In this document: one piece after another, positions 1-5,197 of the stretch
Position numbering within the stretch: the first letter of the stretch is position 1
Layout: every line of letters starts with the position of its first letter
Source: Spartobacteria bacterium
GTDB taxonomy: Bacteria; Verrucomicrobiota; Verrucomicrobiia; Chthoniobacterales; Chthoniobacteraceae
Assembly (NCBI GenBank): GCA_025350985.1
Contig: JANXWU010000310.1
Coordinates: 1-5,197 of the forward strand
DNA: 5,197 bases
Direction: 5' to 3'
The notes under the pieces: generated by a model
What the model was told of the DNA's origin: nothing
Seen by the model: the letters and a program-made list of their open reading frames with translations, nothing else
Database searches by the model: none
Program-made: the position numbers and the translations under genes

Positions 1-342
1 CTGCCCGCGCGGCTGTGGGAGCAGCTCGTCCTCGCCGCCGGCATCGCACCGGATACGCGCTGGACGACCCTGCCGCGAACGGCCCAGCAGGCGCTGGCCG
101 CGTTGCTGAAACGCACGGTCGTGCGCGTGACCGGCAAGACCTTGAACAAGGACGAATTTGTCACTTGTGGCGGCGTCCGGCTGAGTGAGGTGGATTTCAA
201 AACGATGGAGAGCCGGGTTTGTCCGGGACTCCATTTCGCGGGCGAACTGCTCGACGTGGACGGCATCACCGGCGGTTACAATTTCCAAGCCGCTTGGACG
301 ACCGGCTGGCTCGCAGGGAAGGCGATGGCCGAAGGTCGTTGA
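1..342 (+). CDS. C-terminal part of an HI0933/BaiN-like NAD(P)/FAD-dependent flavoprotein (5' end outside window)
   Basis: The reading frame is open from the first base and ends at TGA 340-342, giving the last 113 residues. Two stretches identify the family: a TCGGV motif at visible residues 55-59, and the C-terminal FAD-contacting segment at about 76-101, with GLHFAGELLDVDG followed by ITGGYNFQAAW. This is the hallmark end of the HI0933 / YhiN / BaiN group of cytosolic flavoproteins, where the second segment closes the FAD site. The family's usual length is about 400 residues, so roughly the last quarter is present, and the N-terminal Rossmann dinucleotide motif lies outside the window. Physiological substrates are poorly known for most members; BaiN acts in bile-acid dehydroxylation in some gut clostridia, and nothing here suggests that role. 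A TTG at 103 is internal and not a start. The gene converges on the histidine kinase gene with only 12 bp between the stop codons. Confidence 0.9.
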   Translation: MPARLWEQLVLAAGIAPDTRWTTLPRTAQQALAALLKRTVVRVTGKTLNKDEFVTCGGVRLSEVDFKTMESRVCPGLHFAGELLDVDGITGGYNFQAAWTTGWLAGKAMAEGR

Positions 343-354
343 CCGGCTTGTAAC

Positions 355-1872
355 CTACGCTCTCACCGGCGGCTTCACCGGGATCGTGAAGTGAAACGCC
401 GCGCCGGTGCCCTCGCCCGATTCCACCCAGATGCGCCCGCCGTGGCGCTGCACGATCTTTTTGCAAACCGCGAGGCCGATGCCCGTGCCCGCGTATTTCT
501 CGCGGTTGTGCAGCCTTTGAAAAATAATGAAAATGCGCTCGAAATACTGCGGGTCGATGCCGATGCCGTTGTCGCGAACGCAAAACTCCCAATCGTCCTC
601 TTTTCGCTCGACGCCGATGTGGATGCGCGGCAGCTCCTCGCCGCGGAACTTGATCGCGTTGCCGATCATGTTTTGGAAAAGCTGGCTGAGTTGCACCGCG
701 TCGCCGGTTACTTTCGGCAACTCATCATAAGTCACCGTCGCCTGCGCTTCCTTGATGCCAAGTTTCAAATCCCCTAAAACACGTTGCAATAACTCCGCGC
801 AATCGGTCGGCTGGAAGTTGATCCCGCGAGTCCCGACGCGTGAGAAGGAAAGCAGAGCCTGGATCAGCGATTGCATTCTCTTCGCGCCATTGACAGCAAA
901 GCCGATGAATTCATTCGCGTCGGCATCGAGCTTGTCTTTGTAACGCCGCTCCAGCAATTGCACGTAACTACCCACCATCCGCAGCGGTTCCTGTAAGTCA
1001 TGCGAGGCGACATAGGCGAACTGCTCTAGTTCTTCATTAGAACGTTGCAACTCTCGCGTTCGTTCCGTCACCCGGTGTTCCAATTGCTCATTGAGCAGCT
1101 TCAACTGCCGTTCGGCTTCCGCGCGTGCATCGATTTGCTGCCGCAGTTCCTGATTAGTCTCGGTCAGGGCGCTGTCCCGATCCTCAATCGCCGAGAGCAT
1201 CCGGTTAAAGGAGTCGCTGAGGATGCCTAACTCATCCTCGCTTTGCTTGCGCACGCGCAAAGAGAAATCCTGCTTCTCGGAGATCTGCTGCGCCGTGTCC
1301 GCGAGACTTAGGATGGGCTCGGAAATAATCCGCCGCTGCAGTGAGGACAAAACAAAGGCCAGAAAGAAAGAACCGGCGAGAACCAGGGCTGATATGGCCG
1401 CATAGGATCGCAGCCGGGCCATCATCTCCTCCAAACCCGCTTCGATGTAAATAGTGCCCACCCGGTTTCCTTTGTGAATGACTGGGCGGAAGAGGATTAA
1501 CCGGTCATGGGTGAATTTGACTCCGTCCGCGGCCGGATGAGGAGGAAGCATCTTGCCTTTGCCGTCCCGCTCATAATCGACAAAAATTTCTCCCTGAGCA
1601 TCGTAAAGACAGCCCGCAAGGATGGAGGCGTTGGCGCTGGCGGCATGGAGTGTTTGCTCTGCGTCCTCCGGGACATCAAAGGCCAGGGCGGCTGTGCTAT
1701 TCACCGCAATCACGTCGGCCAAGGCCACCATCTTCTCCGCCAGCGACTGCCGGAAGGTCAGGCGGTCATAAGCGACAAAGGCGAGGCAGGCGAGCAGCAG
1801 CGACGCCGTGGTGGTCCCGAGGATGACCACAGTTAGCTTGCGCTTAATCGGCAGGTCTCTAAAGGTGCGCAT
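355..1872 (-). CDS. Membrane sensor histidine kinase with CHASE8-like periplasmic domain, HAMP and Cph1-type kinase core
   Basis: 505 residues. Visible order: transmembrane helix about 13-35; periplasmic region about 36-150 resembling CHASE8 (VIAVNSTAALAFD at 54-66, then ILAGCLYDAQGEIFVDY); second helix about 156-178; HAMP about 180-232; a predicted coiled coil rich in Glu, Gln and Arg about 233-285; HisKA with phosphoacceptor His291 in FAYVASHDLQEP; and an ATPase domain with N box NMIGNAIKF (401-409), G1 DNGIGI (434-439), the FERIFIIFQRLH segment and G2 GTGIGLAVC (462-470). All boxes look intact, so an active kinase is expected. The H-box region is of the phytochrome/Cph1-like kind. There is no receiver or GGDEF domain. 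The ATG start places a short basic N-terminus before helix 1; an in-frame TGA lies eight codons upstream. No Shine-Dalgarno sequence is visible near the ATG. It is the third gene after the YfiR-like protein and the receptor, 64 bp after the receptor stop. CHASE8 assignment is by pattern only. Confidence 0.93.
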   Translation of the reverse strand: MRTFRDLPIKRKLTVVILGTTTASLLLACLAFVAYDRLTFRQSLAEKMVALADVIAVNSTAALAFDVPEDAEQTLHAASANASILAGCLYDAQGEIFVDYERDGKGKMLPPHPAADGVKFTHDRLILFRPVIHKGNRVGTIYIEAGLEEMMARLRSYAAISALVLAGSFFLAFVLSSLQRRIISEPILSLADTAQQISEKQDFSLRVRKQSEDELGILSDSFNRMLSAIEDRDSALTETNQELRQQIDARAEAERQLKLLNEQLEHRVTERTRELQRSNEELEQFAYVASHDLQEPLRMVGSYVQLLERRYKDKLDADANEFIGFAVNGAKRMQSLIQALLSFSRVGTRGINFQPTDCAELLQRVLGDLKLGIKEAQATVTYDELPKVTGDAVQLSQLFQNMIGNAIKFRGEELPRIHIGVERKEDDWEFCVRDNGIGIDPQYFERIFIIFQRLHNREKYAGTGIGLAVCKKIVQRHGGRIWVESGEGTGAAFHFTIPVKPPVRA

Positions 1873-1936
1873 CAGGAGTTGGGTTGCACTTCACAAGGAG
1901 TTGAAACGAACTCGCGATGCCTCCGGGTCAGGGCTC
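1873..1936 (-). other. 64-bp receptor-kinase intergenic gap with short repeats
   Basis: Two things are visible. AGGAGTTG (plus strand) occurs twice, at 1874-1881 and 1896-1903, a 22 bp offset. GAGTT (1898-1902) and AACTC (1909-1913) form a 5 bp inverted repeat around a 6 nt loop. There is no T-run, so this does not look like an intrinsic terminator, and read-through from receptor to kinase is plausible. A GGAGG (minus strand, 1920-1924) lies about 48 nt before the kinase ATG, too far to serve it as a ribosome binding site. Confidence 0.3.
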
Positions 1937-4180
1937 CTAAAAGGACATGCGCAACCCCAGCACGCCGTTAAAGGTCTCCTGCGGAATCGCCTCCCCGACA
2001 AATCCAGTCAACGCGTAATGATTGTCGGTGATGTTCCGAAGATCGAGGTAGAATTCGAGAAGGTTCGTTGCCTTGTAAAGGATATATAGATTGGCCTCCC
2101 ACGGGTTGCGCAGCTCATTGCTCAAAGGGCCGGCATCGACATTACGGGGAGTGGAACGGGCAACCAGACTTGGCGTGACAAAGAGCTTTGGCGTGACCGC
2201 CCAAGTGGCGCCCAGGCGGAAGTTATGCTGCGAGATGCCCTTCAGTCCAAAGGACAGCCCGGCGGTCGCTTCCTCGTAGGTGGCATAGGAATACGAGAAC
2301 CAAGTGCTAAGGCTGCGGGTGATTTTTGCCTTGCCATAGAAATCAAGTCCCGCGTTGTGACTGGTGCCGCTGTTGACGGAATTCACGATGGTTCGCGGCT
2401 GCGTGCCTTTGAGGTCAACAAAGGCACGCTGGGCGATGATATTGGGCGGAAGGGCTGCGTCGGAAACGAGGATTAGATTGCTTTGGTCTCCGTAAAAAAG
2501 ACTAAGTCCTACGTTAAAGGATTCCTTGTTATAGGTGAGATTGACCTCGTGAGTCTTGGAAGTCTCCGGCTTCAAGGCTGGGTTGGAGATGGCGAGAATG
2601 TCTCCCCTGTCATAAGTCGCGTCGAAGTAAGGGGCGGGGGAGATATAAGCCCAAGAGTAGGTGTATTTCGCCGTCAGCGCATCGGTCACATCGTAAATCA
2701 GTGAAGCCCGGGGAGTATAGGACGGCTCGTCAATGCGCGTGTCCTTGTCGATGCGCGCGCCGGCAATGACCTTTAGCTTGGTGGTGGCCTGCCAGGACAT
2801 TTCAAGGTAGGCGCCGTAGCGCTCGAACTCCGAATCCACGACGCGCGGCACCAGGTGAATCGAAGCCGGATCGCCAGGCACGGTATAATAAACGAAGTTG
2901 CCGCCCTGGTTGATGATGTCGTTGTGTCCGCCCGGATGCGCCATGCCCGGAATAGTGGACTTGGGTATGATGTCGTAGTTGGTATAGATACCGCCGAGCA
3001 AAGCCGAGAGGGACTTGGTGAAATCGACGCGGAGAGTTTCCTCGACGCTGATGCTTTTGCCGTTGGCATACTTGAAGTCGTTGAAGAACCACCGGTTGGG
3101 ATTCATCGAATCCGGAAAGACATAACGGCTCTTGGGATCAACCTCATACCAGTTATAGGTGACGGATGAATCGAGCGCGACCGCGTCGCTCATTTTCCAG
3201 TGATACTTGGCTTCGGTCACCCACGACCGGTCCTCCCATACTGCCTGCGGAACGAACGCGAGAATCGACGGCCCATAACCCTCCCCGCTGCTCCGTCGTG
3301 AGTCGCGATACCAGCTCTGGATCGAGAAGCTCCCGATATCGAGCCGGGCAAATGCATTCAGTCCGTAATCCTGTCGGTCTGGCACGGTGCCGCTACCGCG
3401 CGCTTCGGCCAAGTCGCGGAAGTTCTTCCACCACTTCGGATACTCTTTGTCAATGCGAGTCAGGTCCGAGTCATGATACTGCACGTAGCCTTGGAAGAGG
3501 ATGTTTCTTGAGGCGTCGAACACCTTTCCAACAGAGCCCCATAACTCGCGCTCGGCGTGCAGGCCGCCATCGCCTCCCGCTTCCACCGCGACGTGTCCAT
3601 CCGCCGGTGGCGCCTTGGTCTTGACGTTGATTACCGCACTAATCGCGTCCTGACCGTAAAGGGTGGAACCTGATCCGTATATGACTTCGATTTGTTCCGC
3701 CTCGCGCACGCTGAAATCGTTGCGGAAGGGAAAGTATTCGCCACCCGGCGGATTAACTCTCATGCCGTTGACTAGGACGACGATTTTGTTGTTGCCGGTG
3801 ATGCCGCGCACGGCCACTTGCGTCCCGAGTTCGGTGAAGAAATTCTCCGACAAGTCCATCCCCGGCAGATCGCGCAGGACATCCTTCAAGCTAGAGTATC
3901 CGCGCAGCCGAATGTCGTTTTTGTCGATGACAATGACGGTGCCCGGCGCAGCGGTGGCCTTCTCGGATCTTTTCGAGGCGGTAGTCACCGTGGCTACCTT
4001 TACGTCCATTAGCTCTTCCAAGGTCAGCTTCTTAAGTGTGTCGGTGGCGGTGGTGCCCGCGCTGGTTTGGTTGGATTCAGCCGCGGTCATTCTCGGCGGC
4101 GACCAGGCGGCGAAGCACAAAGAAACGGCAAGGGTGGTCGTGAGACGGTTTGGGGCGGCGTTCCGGGAGGCAGGGTTCAT
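1937..4180 (-). CDS. TonB-dependent outer-membrane receptor (CirA/FepA-like architecture), substrate unknown
   Basis: 747 residues, full length for a simple receptor. A signal peptide is visible: basic n-region to Arg12, hydrophobic core about 13-26, likely cleavage near Ala33-Ala34. A linker follows with LTLEELMDVKVATVTTASKR (52-71), then the plug at about 70-190: TVIVIDKNDIRLRGYSSLKDV, VRGITGNNKIVVLVNGMRVN, and EVIYGSGSTLYGQDAISAVI leading into NVKTK. The rest (about 195-747) is a 22-strand-type beta-barrel rich in aromatic residues, with the common NPALKPETSKTHE segment (533-545), FYLDLRNITDNHYAL near the end (710-724), and a terminal Phe, the usual last residue for BamA-assembled barrels. 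There is no STN domain, so classical FecR-type signalling is not expected, and no N-terminal carboxypeptidase-like domain. The start is supported by AAAGGAG six bases upstream. It sits between the YfiR-like gene and the kinase, same strand. The ligand cannot be read from the sequence. Confidence 0.95.
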   Translation of the reverse strand: MNPASRNAAPNRLTTTLAVSLCFAAWSPPRMTAAESNQTSAGTTATDTLKKLTLEELMDVKVATVTTASKRSEKATAAPGTVIVIDKNDIRLRGYSSLKDVLRDLPGMDLSENFFTELGTQVAVRGITGNNKIVVLVNGMRVNPPGGEYFPFRNDFSVREAEQIEVIYGSGSTLYGQDAISAVINVKTKAPPADGHVAVEAGGDGGLHAERELWGSVGKVFDASRNILFQGYVQYHDSDLTRIDKEYPKWWKNFRDLAEARGSGTVPDRQDYGLNAFARLDIGSFSIQSWYRDSRRSSGEGYGPSILAFVPQAVWEDRSWVTEAKYHWKMSDAVALDSSVTYNWYEVDPKSRYVFPDSMNPNRWFFNDFKYANGKSISVEETLRVDFTKSLSALLGGIYTNYDIIPKSTIPGMAHPGGHNDIINQGGNFVYYTVPGDPASIHLVPRVVDSEFERYGAYLEMSWQATTKLKVIAGARIDKDTRIDEPSYTPRASLIYDVTDALTAKYTYSWAYISPAPYFDATYDRGDILAISNPALKPETSKTHEVNLTYNKESFNVGLSLFYGDQSNLILVSDAALPPNIIAQRAFVDLKGTQPRTIVNSVNSGTSHNAGLDFYGKAKITRSLSTWFSYSYATYEEATAGLSFGLKGISQHNFRLGATWAVTPKLFVTPSLVARSTPRNVDAGPLSNELRNPWEANLYILYKATNLLEFYLDLRNITDNHYALTGFVGEAIPQETFNGVLGLRMSF

Positions 4181-4334
4181 GGGTTACTCCTTTCACAGGC
4201 ACGCTCGGGATGAGCGATGCGATGGGTGCTTTTGGCAGTTACTTTCGAGGAAAATGGCAAAGCTTCGTGGTGATGGTTCAGCAACGGCTTAGTCCTAAGT
4301 CTGGCCGCAACCCTGGCTTCTTTGAGTTTGAAGT
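4181..4334 (-). other. 154-bp yfiR-like/receptor intergenic leader with several short hairpins
   Basis: No gene is seen here. Three small inverted repeats are visible. CGCTC/GAGCG with a GGGAT loop (4202-4216) lies about 8 nt from the receptor's Shine-Dalgarno sequence. TTTC/GAAA lies at 4243-4253. The palindrome CTTAGTCCTAAG (4288-4299) can be extended by G-U and G-C pairs and is flanked by GGTT (4275-4278) and AACC (4309-4312). No T-run follows, so a terminator is unlikely. This could be a structured 5' leader or an mRNA-stability or processing site that sets receptor expression apart from that of the upstream gene. I do not recognise a known riboswitch class. Confidence 0.35.
4187..4193 (-). 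promoter_or_regulatory. Ribosome binding site of the TonB receptor gene
   Basis: The minus strand reads AAAGGAG followed by TAACCC and then the ATG at 4180, a strong Shine-Dalgarno match with 6 nt spacing. It fixes the receptor start. It contrasts with the yfiR-like and kinase genes, neither of which has a recognisable Shine-Dalgarno sequence. Confidence 0.8.
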
Positions 4335-4883
4335 TCATTTGCTGATCTTAATAAGCCGGGAGCTAATTTGCAGGTTCGCGCGCTGCGCTGCGCCGCGATT
4401 GATGTCGAACCGGACTTTGCCGCCATCCATGAAAAATCCGATGATCCCTCCCTGGCGGGTGAAGTCTTCGCCCTCGCCGACCGTCAGCACGCTGCCCTGC
4501 AACGCCGAGACAATTTCCGCCGTGCGCGACTTTTCCGATTTGCTAATGAAAACAATTTGGCAGCCGCGCAAGTCGTCAGCTTTGCGCCCGTGCTTGAGGA
4601 TGATCTTATGGCCGCCGACAGCCTGCCCGCGCACTGCCCTTTCCAAGGCACCTCCGAAAGGATCGTCGCCAGCGATGCCGATGACAAAGGGGGCCGATTC
4701 ATCGGCAAAAGACTTGTCCGGCCATTTTACGAATTGCGAGAAGTTCGACAGAAAAACCGCCTTGACTTCATACTCCGCAAACTGCGCGGACGCGCCTCTG
4801 CTGAAAGCGAAAAGTAGGGCTGTGCAAACCAATCCCGCCAGCCTGCCGCTCAGACGCCGTCTTATGCCATGCCTTCCGTTCAT
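4335..4883 (-). CDS. YfiR-family (DUF4154) periplasmic protein
   Basis: 182 residues, a typical family length. A Sec signal peptide is clear: basic n-region (RHGIRRRLSGR, 4-14), hydrophobic core 15-27, and ASA at 31-33 with cleavage expected before Gln34. Cys20 lies in the core, but the residues before it do not make a lipobox. The mature protein shows family marks in order: EYEVKAVFLSNFSQFVKWP (37-55), PFVIGIAGDDPFG (65-77), GCQIVFIS (107-114), SVLTVGEGEDF (131-141), the GG-rich IIGFF segment (145-151), and VRFDINRGAA then ISSRLIKIS near the end. In Pseudomonas, YfiR holds the diguanylate cyclase YfiN inactive from the periplasm; many other family members sit beside TonB receptors and sensor kinases, as here. 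Only one Cys (108) remains after cleavage, so the paired disulfides of P. aeruginosa YfiR cannot form. The ATG has no Shine-Dalgarno sequence but gives a proper signal peptide. Partner and function are inferred. Confidence 0.9.
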   Translation of the reverse strand: MNGRHGIRRRLSGRLAGLVCTALLFAFSRGASAQFAEYEVKAVFLSNFSQFVKWPDKSFADESAPFVIGIAGDDPFGGALERAVRGQAVGGHKIILKHGRKADDLRGCQIVFISKSEKSRTAEIVSALQGSVLTVGEGEDFTRQGGIIGFFMDGGKVRFDINRGAAQRANLQISSRLIKISK

Positions 4884-5082
4884 AGTATAGAGAGTGGTCC
4901 GAGTTTTCTGTTACCGGACACATACATTTTCCCGCTGCTCCGAGATTCGGCCATTCGCATGGAGGGCACCGTTGAGGTGTTACACTGAATGGAGCAGGAA
5001 AGTGACGGCTTTCCGCGCGGATGTCGATGAGAAAGCGGCGGAAATATTGCCAGAGGAAAAAGCTGGCTCACCGACGGGAAAA
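4884..5082. other. 199-bp intergenic region between hemL and the yfiR-like gene, with an interrupted inverted repeat
   Basis: This probably carries the promoter of the three-gene cluster, but I see no convincing -35/-10 pair at a sensible distance. The clearest structure is an inverted repeat, CTGCTCC (4935-4941) with GGAGCAG (4991-4997). Inside it ATTC (4953-4956) matches GAAT (4987-4990), and CACC (4967-4970) matches GGTG (4976-4979) around a 5 nt loop. No T-run follows on either strand, so it is not an obvious hemL terminator. Immediately after hemL a weak GCCAG/CTGGC stem is visible at about 5050-5068, also without a clean T-tract. Confidence 0.35.
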
Positions 5083-5197
5083 TCAGCGACCGCGCAAAGC
5101 CGCCGCAGTCACTTCGCCCGTCCGTTCCAAGTCCGAGGTGGTGTGGGCGAGGGAAATGAATCCCGTCTCGAACTGCGAAGGCGCGAAGTAAACGCCG
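5083..5197 (-). CDS. hemL: C-terminal end of glutamate-1-semialdehyde 2,1-aminomutase (5' end outside window)
   Basis: Only the last 37 residues and the TGA stop (5083-5085) are present; the gene runs off the right edge. The visible peptide begins [19 protein letters not shown] and continues with a short helical tail. This matches the conserved C-terminus of HemL, where a GVYLAPS-type segment, a phenylalanine-rich GF(I/M)S turn and the AH(S/T) residues close the fold. HemL is a cytosolic PLP enzyme that converts glutamate-1-semialdehyde to 5-aminolevulinate in the C5 route of tetrapyrrole synthesis, so the organism probably makes haem precursors from glutamyl-tRNA. The PLP lysine lies outside the window. 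It is on the same strand as the YfiR-like gene but 199 bp upstream, so joint transcription is possible though not evident. Related class-III aminotransferases can look similar, but this tail is distinctive. Confidence 0.88.
   Translation of the reverse strand, partial: GVYFAPSQFETGFISLAHTTSDLERTGEVTAAALRGR

Noticed and set aside
1507..1836. 109-codon plus-strand frame opposite the kinase N-terminal half
   Set aside because: The kinase helix, periplasmic and HAMP features are continuous on the minus strand. The plus-strand frame has no recognisable domain.
3166..3624. 152-codon plus-strand frame, and several others opposite the receptor gene
   Set aside because: The receptor's plug and barrel signatures are continuous through this region. 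The opposite-strand peptides are Arg/Ser/Pro-rich with no family features.
4181..4334. Possible c-di-GMP (GEMM) or cobalamin riboswitch in the receptor leader, suggested by GCAAAGC on the plus strand and AGCCAGGGTTGCGGCC on the minus strand
   Set aside because: The GEMM-like words are on the wrong strand for any gene, and the conserved 5' half of the motif is missing. The B12-box-like string directly follows the yfiR-like stop, leaving no room for the rest of a cobalamin core.
4884..4889. TATACT on the minus strand as a -10 box for the yfiR-like gene
   Set aside because: It directly abuts the ATG, so transcription would begin inside the start region and the mRNA would lack the start codon. 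There is also no -35 match 16-18 bp upstream.
4150..4890. Long plus-strand reading frame opposite the YfiR-like gene (246 codons), and a second one at 4368-4817
   Set aside because: Both are antisense to a clear YfiR-family coding sequence, show no recognisable family features, and are typical of GC-rich shadow frames.
5050..5068. hemL intrinsic terminator (GCCAG/CTGGC stem)
   Set aside because: The stem is only 5 bp around a 9 nt loop, and the following bases (AATATTTCC on the minus strand) do not make a proper T-tract.

Overview
The window is a moderately GC-rich bacterial chromosomal segment, dense in genes, with Gram-negative outer-membrane machinery. Two housekeeping gene fragments frame a three-gene envelope and signalling cluster. 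At the left edge is the 3' end of a plus-strand flavoprotein of the HI0933/BaiN type. At the right edge is the 3' end of a minus-strand hemL (glutamate-1-semialdehyde aminomutase). I cannot name the organism. The protein style (a YfiR-family protein next to a TonB receptor with an 'LTLEELMDVKV' N-terminus, and a Cph1-type histidine kinase) would fit Verrucomicrobiota or a relative, but that is only an impression.

Layout from left to right: flavoprotein C-terminus (+, 1-342); 12 bp convergent gap; sensor histidine kinase (-, 355-1872); 64 bp gap; TonB-dependent outer-membrane receptor (-, 1937-4180); 154 bp gap with several short hairpins; YfiR-family periplasmic protein (-, 4335-4883); about 200 bp gap with an interrupted inverted repeat; hemL C-terminus (-, 5083 to the edge). 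The three central genes read in the same direction, in the order yfiR-like, receptor, kinase, and probably form one transcription unit.

The main point of interest is the logic of this cluster. In Pseudomonas the YfiBNR system pairs periplasmic YfiR with YfiN, an inner-membrane diguanylate cyclase whose periplasmic sensor is a CHASE8-type domain, and with an outer-membrane lipoprotein, YfiB. Here a YfiR-family protein is encoded with a kinase whose periplasmic region looks like CHASE8, followed by HAMP and a histidine-kinase output instead of GGDEF. A TonB-dependent receptor takes the outer-membrane place. I infer a trans-envelope route (receptor, periplasmic YfiR-like protein, CHASE8 kinase) ending in phosphotransfer. 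No response regulator is visible in the window, so the output is unknown.
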